Made by a program: the position numbers and the translations under genes
The notes under the pieces: model-generated
The model's input: only the letters and a program-made list of their open reading frames with translations
Told to the model about the DNA's origin: nothing
The model's database searches: none
Origin: Iris pallida
Lineage: Eukaryota; Streptophyta; Magnoliopsida; Asparagales; Iridaceae
DNA: 64,000 nt
Direction of reading: 5' to 3'
Assembly (NCBI GenBank): GCA_029216955.1
Contig: JANAVB010006999.1
Location: 1,759,431 to 1,823,430, forward strand
Shown: positions 19,963 through 31,534 of the stretch, piece by piece
Layout: every line of letters begins with the position of its first letter
Numbering within the stretch: position 1 is the first letter of the stretch

Positions 19963-19965
19963 AAA

Positions 19966-19984
19966 TGGCGACTCTGCTGGGGAC
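19966..19984 (+). other. Tat-2 primer binding site (tRNA-Arg), overlapping an ATG
   Basis: TGGCGACTCTGCTGGGGAC follows the LTR after three bases. The ATG at 19965-19967 shares its last two bases with the site, so the frame M-A-T-L-L-G-T-T is encoded by the primer site itself. It stays open to TAG at 20082-20084. Confidence 0.85.
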
Positions 19985-20328
19985 GACCTTCTCCTTTGAC
20001 GAGGAGGCAATTGCTCAATACGATGACGTATCGATCGGATTGACAAAGAAGACTCTGGTTGTACACTTCGACCAGACTGCCTAGGAAGAAATGCTCTGAA
20101 CTGGGGGTGGTACTCGCTGCTCCAATGTTCAGAAATCGAGGAAGGCGTGAAAAGTTTGGATTCCCAAATCCAAAGCGTCCTCGGATCTCCCTAATGTCTC
20201 TGAAGGTAAAGAAATTCTTCCTACTCCTGTTGTAGGGGCTTCCGTTTGTAACGAGGCAGTCTTTACTTCAGTGTTGCGCCCTGAGTGTAACAAACAATGT
20301 CATGTTTGTGAAAGGGAAGATTCCTAAG

Positions 20329-20573
20329 TTTTACGCCCAGCGCGTAAAAATGAGGTTTTACGCCTAGTGAGTAAAAACCAAAATTTACGCTCTGTGCATA
20401 AAAACAAGTCTCCCGTCTGTGACGTGGAAGACCCCAATACTTTACGTTCTGAGCGTAAAAATAAGTCTCCCGTCTGTGACGCGGTAGACACACAAAATTT
20501 ATGCTCCATGCGTAAAGGAAAATCTTCCGTCTATGACGTGGCAGATACTCTTGTTTTGCGCTCTATGCGTAAA
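20329..20573. repeat. Six TTTACGC-N5-GCGTAAA dyads in Tat-2 ORF1
   Basis: Inverted pairs with a constant 5-base spacer start at 20329, 20356, 20384, 20441, 20498 and 20554. Intervals are 27, 28, 57, 57 and 56 bp. The first has perfect 8-bp arms; the others have one or two changes. The half-site is the motif that crowds this element's LTR. Confidence 0.85.
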
Positions 20574-21077
20574 GGTAAATCTCCTGTCTGTGACAGCGTA
20601 GATAAAATTCACAATAATGCTGCTGCATCTAAAGTGAATTTACCTGTACGCATGAAGCATAAAAACATAGTTGGTAAAACTTCTGTTTTTAACCAACAAC
20701 CGTCTTATACTGCTGTACATAAAGTACCAAATCTTCAAATTACGCGTAATGCTGATGGAGTCTTTTGTGCTCAAAAATCTCAGGATTTACGCACGCAACT
20801 CCAAGCACATAAAAATATACAGTTTGGTTCTGCTAATACAGCCAGTAATCTTCTTTATACACAAGGGACTAAACGTTTCTGTACCCCAAATGTAATAAAG
20901 AAGACTTCTTCTTCTACTCCTTCTGATTTATGCGAGTTGCTAATGCAAAAGCGTAAAGATAGAAAATCTTCTGTGATACTCCCCCAAGAGAATCATCACT
21001 TTGAGTGTCACTAGATTGTAATCAAATGTTGTTGTTCGGCTTCCAAACGGTCAGTTTTTGACCGGTTAAGTTTCAAT

Positions 21078-22777
21078 ATGCCTCAACAACAAGTTGATGA
21101 CCAAGAACATGAGTTGTCCTATGCGTCAGTCAACATGGCATCTCATACCAACAGAGGACGACGTCCAAGACGCAACACATCCCAAACTCCAGGTCAACAA
21201 CAATTCAACAGACTTCTTGATTCCTTTGAAGGAGTATATCAGAATACTCGATCAAGAAGACAAAGACAGTTGCAGACTTCTGATTCAGAAACTGGGTGTA
21301 CTCAATCTTTTGAGTCCGAAATTGATAGCGTCGATTCATACCTCTATACCAATCCCTCTGTATCTTCAAGAGAGGTTGAATCTTATGCCATTGGAGATGA
21401 ACCGGAGACGTCTTCTGCTAATATAGAACAACGTCTCTCTGCCGTTGAGCAGTCATTAAAGGACATAGTTAATATGGTGCAAAGCATGCACCATATAATG
21501 ACTCAGCAAACTGCCCAACCGACAGTAGTAACATCGGTGCAAGTAGCAACACAAACTCAAGATAGTCAAGGGGTTGACATACCTTTGAATAATCAAGAGC
21601 CTGCTGTTAATCAAAATTTTGCATCTCCAGAATCTATCATTCCAGAAGATGTACCACTTCCAGTGGGGGTCACGGTACATCCAACAACTATTCAATCAAA
21701 TGTGCTTCCTCAAACCAGTGAAACTATTCAAGAGTGCGTGAACTAAAAGTACAGTTTGAAGTTTTGAAGCACAAGGATCAGCTCCAGAGGTTAGGGATTA
21801 AGCAACCTTATCCTCCTCATTGGAATGATGTACCCTTTCCTCCGAAATTCAAACCACAATCGATGGTGTTATTTGACGAAAAGGCTTCTCCTAGTCAATA
21901 TATCAATTACTTTGATATTATGACTGTGCATCTACAGAAAAATGATGCTCTTCTCACTCGAGTGTTCATCGGGTGCTTGACGGGTTCAGCTTACGATTGG
22001 TATCGTAGTTTACCCGACAATTACATTTCGTCTTTTGACGAATTTAAAGCAATATTTCTCTCCCGCTTCTATGAAGGAGGTATGGATATGAATATGTCCT
22101 CCTTAATAGAAATCAAACAAAAGGAGAAGGAAGATACTCGAACGTTCATCGAACGTTTCCGACAGACGACTATAAAAATGCCTCATGGTATGCCAGATTC
22201 AGCATTGATCGATACATGCAAGATGAATCTGCGACCATCTATTGCTGTCTTCACGGGTTTTCAATTCACAGACTAGACATCGTTTATTATAGCATCAGTT
22301 TCTGCCGAGACCAATGGTAGGTTGGCTCGTGAACATGGGATGATTTTTGCCTCAGAGGACAAAGGAAAGAAAGGCTCTTCTGGCAATAATTCCGGCAATC
22401 GTAATAGGAAAGGAAAGGATACCCTTATGGTTAATCTTTCCAAGAACAAAATGACGCCGAATAGTCAGGAGTCTTCTAAGCCAAAAGAAGAATACTCTTT
22501 TGACGAAAGCGATATCCCAGGGATATTTCAATGTCTGGTAAAAAGTGACAAACTCTAGATTCTGGAGCCAAAAAGGCCTAATAAGGTGAATCTGACTGAC
22601 AATTCCAAGTATTATATCTATCACAGATACATAAATCATCCTACTAGAGCTTATTATGTCCTGAAGAAGAAAATCCAAGAGCTGATAAATGCCAATGCCA
22701 TCGCTTTAACTAACGATGAGCATACAGTTACAACCAATATGGTTTCTCTTCAATTCGGAGGTTTTCCTCCACAGTAA
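21078..22777 (+). pseudogene. Tat-2 gag (decayed)
   Basis: Starts ATG 21078 (MPQQQVDDQEHELSYASVNM), like the Tat-1 Gag N terminus. A frameshift lies near 21735, where the frame ends with TAA at 21744 and the homologous frame continues. The Gag domain follows (FIGCLTGSAYDWYRSLP at about 21965-22015), with in-frame TAG at 22274 and 22556 and TAA at 22775. The zinc knuckle region is altered (IYHRYINHPTRAY): the cysteines kept in Tat-1 are lost. It cannot make a full Gag. Confidence 0.9.
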
Positions 22778-22813
22778 GTCTCAGATGGGATTGTCCCAAT
22801 TACGAAGGCGACG

Positions 22814-25800
22814 ATGAAGATTATGAATATCTCGCCTGCCAGAGAGGAAGATGAAGGATTGTTGCCTCTCACACTAAAGAATGGTGAAATCATGTGGGTA
22901 CATTTTGATCTCGTTCCTGAAATGAAAGATGAAGGTACAACTTCAAAATCCAAGAAAGGTAGAAAAGTCAAAACCTGCAACATGATTTCTCATGTTATTC
23001 CGGATCCTGATGATTCGGATCATCTATGGGATGGCATTCCTTTAGAGGAGAGACTGAGAGGTTTGAAAATATGTCCTCCAAGTTTGGCTCCTCCTACCAA
23101 GCTCAAGCTTAATCATCAGCAGTGGTTAGCTATGAATAGTGTTCCCTTATACAGGGCACAACAGGTTTTTGCTGCTTATGAAAAATCTCCTACAGGGATT
23201 TTTCCTCGTGTCCCGAATACTTCTTTTTCTGTGATTACAGAGGTTTCTGTCTCTTCTTCCTATGTTAAACCATCCACTGAAAGTCCATTACCCGTTCATT
23301 TGTACAGTCAACAATCAGTCCATCTCATAAAAAAGATGGGCTATGACTTTCAAAAGGCAGAGGGTTTAAACTATGATAAAGGAATGCGACTTCCTTTACA
23401 GGTTCAAAGTCAAAAATCTACTGTTGGATTGGGTTCTGAACTCCCTCTTAAAAATTCTCACAAGAAGGAGGGAAAGAAGATTAAATCCTGCAATATGGTA
23501 CTTCCTTCTCATGAGTCTGAAGAAGAAAGCTTTGCTGGTACGAGATCTGGAAAAGAGTATCACAAAGATTATGAGGGACCTTCCAAAGAAGCAGAAGACG
23601 TAGTAGAAACACTACCAGTTCAACCTTCTCCTGTTCCTGCTAAATCATCTGTGGTTGTAAAAGGGAAACAAAAAGCAGTACGCTTTGACGTTCCTTTGAA
23701 ATCTGCTTCAAATCAAGGGATGGTGATAAAACCCTACAAATTTAATATTCTAGCCCAATTAGCAAATACTCCGGCTAGACTATCTATATTTGAACTGCTT
23801 CGTCTTTCTAAAGAAAGCAGGGAGACTTTGAGTGAAGCTTTGCTACAAGCAGACTCATGCTTAGCTCAACTCAAGAGTCCTGATAATACACCAGTGTCGT
23901 GTCCACAATGTCATAGTGTGATGGAAGTAATTTCTAACATCACATTTACACAAGAAGACATGCTGTTGAAGCATAACAAGCACGACAGGCCTTTGTGCTA
24001 TACTGGGTATATCGAATCCACTAAAATTGACAGGATTTATATTGATCCTAGGTCTTCTATTAGCATTATTCTTCAGAGTATGCTAAGACCGTTGAGGATT
24101 CCTACTAGTGATTTGACTTACACTAGTACCACGATAGTTGGTTTCAACTCTGGCAAGAGTAAACCACAGGGGAAGATTCGTCTGAAGATTCAGATTGGTG
24201 ACCTTCGAACTATGGTAACCTTCTATGTTATCAACTCAGACGTATCCTACAACATCCTTCTCGGGAGACCATGGATACATGAGCATAACATTGTGCCTTC
24301 AACTCTCCACCAATGCTTCAAGTACATAGATTCCAAAGGGGTTGTAAAAACTGAATTTACTGATATCAATCCTTTCAAAGGTGTTGAAGCCTATTTTTCT
24401 GATTCAATGCTCTAAAAACAAGAGCATGTGAAAGAGATATCAGATATGGCTGAAGATCAATCACTTGCTGAAGATCAGTCTGTCAATGAAGATCCTCCGG
24501 AAGAGCAACCTTTGAAAATCAAGGTCAAAGGTCGAATTCAACCCCAACCTGTCAATGATCAACCTCTGATGATCAAGGTTAAAGGAAAAACTCGGGCTTT
24601 ATTTGAGGAATTAATGAGTATTCCTGCCAAAAGCCAAGATCAACCTCTTATGATCAAAGTCAAAGGACATACTTTTCGTACGATTGATCCAGAATTGCCA
24701 TTGATCATCAACCTTGACAAGTCTACGCAGAAGACAGATGATGGTTCGTTAATGATCAATCCAAAGCGTAGTAGTCAAATTATAAATGATATAAATATTA
24801 ATCATTCTGTACTTTCTGATATCAATGAAGATTTCCTTTTTGAGTATATGGCTATCAAATTTGTTGAAAGAATGACTTTATCTCCTGATGATCAAAGTTA
24901 TCAATACAAAGACAACATAGATACTGAGAAAACTTTATACATTGACCATGAGAAAAATTCTTTTCTTCCTCATGTTGATGTAGGACCTTATGCTCAAAAG
25001 TTCTTAACATCTTCTTCCTATCTTCTTCCTGTAGCTGCTTTATCACAAGCTTGTGTAACTTTTAGACGTCATGAAGAATCCTATTTCGTGATTTCGTCTG
25101 ATAAGAAAAACAAGCACCAAATTGTGTTTGGCCTAGCTAGAAACATCCCTGTTGTTCAGACAGATGATCTTAGAGATAAAGATAAAGGAAAAATCCGAAC
25201 TGACAAATATAGTCAACAATCTCTCAAGATTATCCAGAAAATGGGATATAATTTAAAGACTATGCAAGGTCTTAATCAAGGCAAAGGTAGAAGATTACCA
25301 TTATGTAGTGATCCGTTTTATCAGAAAACTCGTCATGGGTTAGGATATGATCCTTCCCACATGTTTAATGATGATATACAAGAAGAATTTTCTTCCTCAG
25401 ATTCAAAAGAAATCTATTTCATCGAAACTGATACATACCGTTCTTCATATGCTGGAGAAAACTATTATGATGAAGCTGAATGTGTATTCTCAGTCAACAT
25501 GGTTCAAACCGATGGTGAATCTGAGTCATTTGAGAATGACCCTTGGGATCAACAGATGGACACACAGTGGGAACTTCGTTTTGAACAACGACAACCACCT
25601 ACGGAGGATGAGATTCTCCAGATTGATGTTGGAGACGGAACTACGTCCAAGCCAATATTTATCAGTAAGAACCTTTCTGAAGATGAGAAGAAAGAGCTGA
25701 TAAAACTGATTAAAGAATATATTAATATCTTTGCATGGAGTTATGAGGATATGTTGGGTCTAGATCCTAAAGTTGCTACTCGTAAACTCAACATTCTTCC

Positions 25801-25969
25801 TAATGCTAAGCCTGTGAAACAACAACAACGGCGTTTTCGATCAGACATGATGGATGCAATCGAAGCAGAAGTCAAAAAGTTGATTACATGTGGCTTTGTT
25901 CGTGAAGAACAACACCCAGACTGGGTTGCCAATATTGTTCCTGTTATGAAAAAGAACGAAAAAGTCTGA
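22814..25969 (+). pseudogene. Tat-2 protease and pre-RT region (decayed)
   Basis: The retropepsin reads IDPRSSISII where Tat-1 has IDPGSAISIM, so the active-site glycine is lost. TAA at 24413 ends the first part. The frame then runs to TGA at 25967, just before the RT core. Two G-patch-like segments are present: IKKMGYDFQKAEGLNYDKG near 23328, before the protease, and IIQKMGYNLKTMQGLNQGKG near 25227. Tat-1 has only the second. The pre-protease KxCNM segment also occurs twice (near 22963 and 23482), so this part looks internally duplicated. Confidence 0.85.
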
Positions 25970-28923
25970 GTTTGCATAGATTTTTGAGATCTTAATGCAG
26001 CTTGTCCAAAGGACGAATTTCCACTTCCAATTACTGACGTCATGATAGACAACACATGCGGTTTTGAACGCATGTCTTTTATGGATGGATTCTCAGGATA
26101 CAATCAGATCAAGATGCATCCCGAAGATGAAAAGCATACTACTTTTCATACACCCCTTGGAGTCTACTGCTATACAGTTATGCCGTCTGGTCTTAAAAAT
26201 GCCGGTGCTACATATCAACGGGCCATGAGCAACATCTTTCAAGAACATCTACGGAAGACAGTTGAATGTTACGTAGATGACATTGCTGTTAAAAGTCGAT
26301 CAAAAGATGATCACATTCAAGACTTGAAGACAGTATTTGAATTGATGCGTCAGCATCAATTAAAAATGAACCCTACTAAGTCCTTCTTAGGGGTTTCCAG
26401 TGGCAAGTTTTTGGGATTTGTCATCACTTCTCAGGGTATTCATGTTGATCCTAATAAAATCAAAGTAATTCTTGAAATGCGTCCTCCACACAATCTGAAA
26501 GAACTCCGAGACTTCCAAGGTCGCATTGATTATATCAGGAGATTTATATCCAATCTCTCTGGGAGATGTCAACCATTCTCCCGTCTGCTAAAGAAAGGTG
26601 TATCCTTTGTTTGGGATGAAGCATGCCAGAAAGCCTTCAATGACATCAAACAATACCTTACAAATCTACCTGTTTTGGTACCACCAGTGGTAGGAAGACC
26701 ATTTTTGCTATATGTTCAAGCCTTAGATCATTCACTTGGTGCTCTTCTTGCACAGAAAAGTGACATGGGTCATGAACAAGCAATTTATTATCTCAATCGA
26801 ATGATGGTCAGAGCTGAACACAGGTATACTCCTGTAGAAAAGGAATGTCTAGCTTTGGTTTTCGCTGTTCAAAAGACACGAGATTATATGTCAGGACAGA
26901 CTATTCACGTCATATCCAGAATAAATCCTATTCGGGTATTGATGAGAAAACCAAGCATTCTTAATTCCAGGTTAGCTACCTGGGCAATATTGCTCACTCC
27001 TTATGACATGGTCTATGTACCTCAAAAATCAGTGAAGGGTCAAGCATTAGCTGATTTCTTAGTAGCTCACCCTATACCTGAAACATCAAAGCTATATGAA
27101 GATATTCCAGATGAAGTTGTGGATTGCAACATGACTTTGAGAAATGATATTTGGTAGTTATACTTTGATGGAGCATCACGGGTTGGGCCTAAAGGCAATA
27201 TTGTCTCTGGGGTAGGAATCGCCATGGTTTCTTCTGACAAAATAGTCATATACCGTGCCTATTCTCTCAATGAGCCATGCTCCAACAATGTAGCAGAATA
27301 TAACGCTTTACTGATTGGTCTTCAAGTGGCAAAACAATTGGACATTGAGTTCATGGAAGCTTATTGAGATTCTCAACTGATTGTTAATCAGGTTAGAGGG
27401 ACATATGAAGTCAGGAACCCTGATCTCATCCCTTATCATCAAGTGGTAATTGAATTAGTCCTTTTATTCAAAGGATTCTTTATCGAATTTGTACCATGTT
27501 CTCAGAATCTGGAAGCTGATGCTCTTGCTAGCTTGGCTGCAGACTTGGCTGTTCCAATTCGAAGACAAAATACCATTACTTTGTTAGACCGAGACTTATT
27601 ATGTGTTAAGAATAATCTGCATATTGAATAGAGTTATATTACAGAATCAAATTCCCAACAGAGGGATTGGAGAAGTCCATTTATTGACTACGCAATTCAT
27701 GGGATTTTACCTGAAGATCCAAAAGAAGCTGCATCAGTCAAGAGACGATCATTTCGATTCTACTATGATTCTTCCTTACATATGTTATATCGTCGTTCTT
27801 GTGACAGACTTTTGCTGTGCTGTCTCTCAGAGAGTGAAGCTAAGAAAATACTTCGTAAAGCTCATGATGGTGTCTGTGGTGCCCATCAACCTGGTCCAAA
27901 ATTACAGGACCATATTTGAAGGATGGGGTATTATTGGCCATCTATGATAGCAGATGCTGTAGATTATGCCAGACGATATAAAGTATGTCAGATTCACGCT
28001 GATTTTATTCATCAACCGTCTGAATTCTTACATCCTACGGCAGCCTCTTGGCTCTTCGAAGCTTAGACATGGACATTATTGGTCCGATTAACCCTCCTTC
28101 TGTTAAAGGACATCGGTTTATATTGGCTATAACCGATTACTTTTCTAAGTGGGCATAAGCAGTTCCGCTTGCTGAAGTGAAAACATCTAATGTGATTAGC
28201 TTCATTAAACACCATATCATTTATCGCTTCGGGATTCTTCGACGGATAATTCATGATAATGGACCACAATTTGCCAGTCAGGCATTTTATCGGTTCTGTG
28301 ATAAGAATCGAATTCAAAATCTGGCTTCTACGGCTTATAATCCAGCTGCTAATGGTTTAGCCGAAGCTTTCAACAAGACGATCATCAAACTTCTCAAAAA
28401 GTTCGTTTCTTCTAATAAACGTGATTGGAATGAGAAACTTGGAGAATGTTTATGGGCTTATCGAACAACAGTCCGAACTCCTACTGGTTTTACACCATTT
28501 TTACTGGTTTATGGATGTGAGGCTGTCCTTCCATTGGAAATCCAGATTCCATCTCTTCGAATAGCCATTGCTAATGAGCTAACTACAGAGAACAATGATC
28601 GCTTACGACTCCAAAAACTTGAAGGATTGGACGAGAAGCGTCTTCAAGCACAACAACATATTGAGCTATATCAAGCCCGCATATCTCGAACTTTCAATCG
28701 TAAAGTTAAAGAGAGGGTATTTAAAGTTGGTCAGCTAGTACTAGCTGTTCGAAGACCGATGGTGATGACTCATAAGAGCAAAGGGAAATTCCAAACAAAA
28801 TGGAAAGGCCCTTATGTAATCGAGATTGTGTTTTCCAATGGTGCTTATCGGTTATCTAAACCCAATGGAGATTTACTCATGATGCTGATCAATGACAAAT
28901 TTCCTAAGAAGTACTATGTATAA
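25970..28923 (+). pseudogene. Tat-2 RT-RNaseH-aRNaseH-integrase (decayed)
   Basis: Homologous to Tat-1 pol throughout. The RT catalytic YVDD is kept (about 26270), as are the first RNase H, the second RNase H (from about 27155) and the integrase core. Stops lie at 25967, 25985, 27155, 27365, 27629, 27917, 28064 and 28156, and there is a one-base deletion near 28065 relative to Tat-1. Several stops sit where Tat-1 has Trp or Arg codons, as expected from C-to-T or G-to-A changes. The terminal 248 codons (28177-28923) remain open. It ends KKYYV, like Tat-1. Confidence 0.92.
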
Positions 28924-28975
28924 AAAAAACACAGAATGAAAATAAATTATTTTTATTTTTGTTCAGAACAAAGAA

Positions 28976-29275
28976 TTAAGGTCGAGGACCACTGCCTTCC
29001 TTGTTGAATACATAGTCAGCCAATGCATCGAAGACATTATTGCCTGAGTTCACAAAAAACTTGCATGCAGCCATCCTCAGCGCCTCTTCTTCAGGAGTTT
29101 TTCCTGGTTCTACTAAGAAAGAGAGGATGTCTTGGGGTGGCTTGGGTGTAGAAGAGCCTTCGCCTATTCCGGTTGGGCTTGACACAATTGGCTCAACGGG
29201 GCGCGTCTCGATGACGTCCTCAACCTTCATGACGACTTCGGTCTTTTGCAGCACGTCCTTGGAAGACATTTCCAA
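28976..29275 (-). CDS. Antisense 99-aa ORF of Tat-2
   Basis: Homologue of the antisense ORF at 14491-14787 in Tat-1. They share STPKPPxDILxFLVEPG, then EEEAxRxAAC and ALADYV-type segments, at roughly 60% over the core. ATG is at 29275. A TATA box (CCTATAAATC, minus strand) is at 29321-29330 and a second TATA-like CTTTATAAAA at 29301-29310. The frame has no stop although the sense genes of this copy are riddled with them; it is short, so this may be chance. Function unknown. Confidence 0.65.
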   Translation of the reverse strand: MEMSSKDVLQKTEVVMKVEDVIETRPVEPIVSSPTGIGEGSSTPKPPQDILSFLVEPGKTPEEEALRMAACKFFVNSGNNVFDALADYVFNKEGSGPRP

Positions 29276-29998
29276 TAGAGGAGTGGAAACAAGGATGAAA
29301 TTTTATAAAGAGTTCTCATCGATTTATAGGAGAGAGCTATTAATGAACCGGTCTTGGAAATTGAAACAACTTTTCATTCCCGAAAAGACCTATCCATTCA
29401 TTACATCAGATTCATCCATTTAATTGTGGAATTGAATTGATCTTTCTTTTCCCAAAAGAAATGCTGGTTCATTCATTCTTTCATCGACATTGGCATATAT
29501 CCTCAATGACATCTGTCTTCTTATTCCCCAGCCACTAATGTTTGGTTAAGCTGATTACTTGTCTCATTGGAATTTTTTTTAATCTTTTATCTTATCAGTT
29601 GATTAAAAAGTTAGATTTGTTATTTATCATGTTCTCATGACCTCTGAATAAATATTAAGTCTGCTTGTATTTCCTATCTATCATGTCCATTTGGCCTCTG
29701 AATAGATATTAATCTATTTTTCTTTGAGTTGTTACGATCTATCATGTCCATATTACCTCTGATAGTATTGTATACTCTAAAAAAGAAAATAAGATTTCAT
29801 GATCTATCATGTCCATATTACCTCTGGATAGATACAATTTATTGAGTTTCGAAGACTTATCATGTCCATATTACCTCTGATAAGTGTTTTATATCTCATA
29901 ACTATTATTTAAATTCAAAATAAATGATAGGATCACAAAACAAATATTTTATTCATTTCTTGAATAAAGATAAAAGATTACAAAAGCTCCTTATTTGC
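29276..29998. other. Tat-2 spacer with the hairpin cluster
   Basis: No gene. It holds the promoter elements of the antisense 99-aa ORF and, at 29621-29885, five conserved-loop hairpins. It lies between the 5' end of that ORF and the 3' end of the long antisense gene. Confidence 0.65.
29621..29885 (+). repeat. Cluster of five hairpins with one loop and covarying stems
   Basis: Loop consensus is CATGTCCATATTACCTCTG. Arms: TATTTAT/ATAAATA (29621-29627, 29648-29654); TATCTAT/ATAGATA (29675-29681, 29702-29708); CTATCA/TGATAG (29739-29744, 29760-29765); ATCTATC/GATAGAT (29802-29808, 29827-29833); ACTTATCA/TGATAAGT (29855-29862, 29878-29885). All are perfect. Arms differ between copies while the loop barely changes. 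Confidence 0.85.
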
Positions 29999-31458
29999 CT
30001 AAGGCGGAGCGGATATATCTTTCAGCAATTTTTGGAGCTCTGCCAAACGCTTCTCACGAGAGCCCATTACATTTTCAGTAGCTATCTGTCTTCGGGCCTC
30101 TGGAGTGGAAATGGGAGAAAACTTAGCGAAAGTAGCTATCAGATTACCCCTGGCATCATCAAGGAATTTGATAGTAGATTCAGCTCCAAAAACTTGTTCT
30201 TCCAGAATTGAGCTTTGTGTCAAATATTTGTCACAAGCTGCTATTAATTGCTCCTTCTCAGCCTTCAGACGAGCTAGTTCGGCCTCCACTTCACGAATTT
30301 TATCATTTTGTTCCTGAATTTTCGTATTCGAAGTATCATAGGCTTCTCTATAACTCTCCAGTTTAGGCTTTGCGTCAGCCAAGAAAGCTTTCTCTTTGGC
30401 GACTTTGCTGCTGTGTTCTCTGAGAGAGTCGTTAAAAGTAGTCTCTCGAGCAGTGAATTCAGCCGATAAAGCATCATACTCAGCTTGAATGAGACTTTCA
30501 GTAGTTTCACTTGTCAACCTCAGATATTCTTTGATTGGTTGCTCAAGTTCTTCTACCACCTTTTCCAATGCAGTGGCTCTCTCAACATCATTAAACATGG
30601 CGACGTTCCTGATTGTGGAAACAATCGCGCCTTTCAAGCTTTCATAACTGAGGCCCCTATTCAGGACCATGTCAATTAAAGCTGCCAATGTCTTATAAAA
30701 AGCTTCAGTATGAATCTCAACTAAGAGATTCATTTCAGCATTGGAACTTGGAGTTGCAGCAATCTCTACCAAATCCCTTTTTCGAATACTAGGGATAGAT
30801 GAGGTGGCTCCGGTAGCAGACTGAGATAAAGATGATGTTGTCATCACTACCATAGCCAACTGATCCCTGGGAGCTTCAGGGATCACATCTTCAGTACTTG
30901 TTACTCTAGCCGTTTCTAGAGTTTCGGTGGCGGTAATAGTGATGGATGGAATGTCAGTTGGAGCAGCTGACTCAAGTTTTGGCATTGACTCTTCAGTAAC
31001 TTGTACTGGATTAGTGGTAACAGTGGAGGATGCTATTACAATTTCCTCAGTTTTGGTTGGTGATTTGAGCATGCCTTCATTACCTTCTTCAATTATTGGC
31101 TCCGCAGGATTTTCAAGTGTTTCAGTTATAGGGAATTCTTCTACAGCTGATTCTTCATTAAAATCTAGTTCTTCTTCGGCAGCTTCCTCATCATCTACAG
31201 TAAGATCTACTGTAGTTTTTTCTTTATCTTTGCCCTCAGCAGGAAAGGACACTTCTGGCTGAACCTGTATTTCTGGCTCTTGTTGTACCTCCAATGATGG
31301 AGGACATTCTTCTTGAAACTCCACTTCGGGTTCTGGTGCTACCTCTTTTTGAGCATCTTCTTCTTCTTCTGAAGAAGCCTCCTCCTCAGATTCCTTATTT
31401 TCCTCATTAATATTTTCTTGAGGAGGAGGAGCCACAACCTTCGGGGAAATGATAACAC
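29999..31458 (-). pseudogene. Last exon of the long antisense gene of Tat-2
   Basis: About 486 codons on the minus strand, joined in frame to the 31535-32655 exon by a 76-bp intron (31459-31534). The donor reads CCAG then GTAAAT and the acceptor TTTTTTGTAG. The N-terminal part is acidic (Glu runs); the middle is Ser/Thr/Val-rich. The C-terminal 200 residues look like a long coiled coil (around REVEAELARLKAEKEQL). This exon itself has no stop. The gene is labelled a pseudogene because of stops and an insertion upstream. Confidence 0.65.
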
Positions 31459-31534
31459 CTACAAAAAATTAAACAAAATAAGTTAATATACAAAAGTCAT
31501 AGTTTTATATGGATTTTGTATAAATTATATTTAC

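Larger units (their letters stand above)
19965..21014 (+). pseudogene. Tat-2 ORF1 (decayed)
   Basis: The leader frame from ATG 19965 matches Tat-1 over ATLLGTT, SIG-TKK, FDQ and EEM, then stops at 20082 and 20094. The main frame is open from about 20328 to 21014. Its start has repeats of about 19 residues built on LRSxRKxKSPVCDxVDT. Its end (SDLCELLMQKRK) resembles the Tat-1 ORF1 end. No enzyme motif is present. The upstream stops and the lack of a clear ATG for the main frame suggest decay. Confidence 0.65.
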
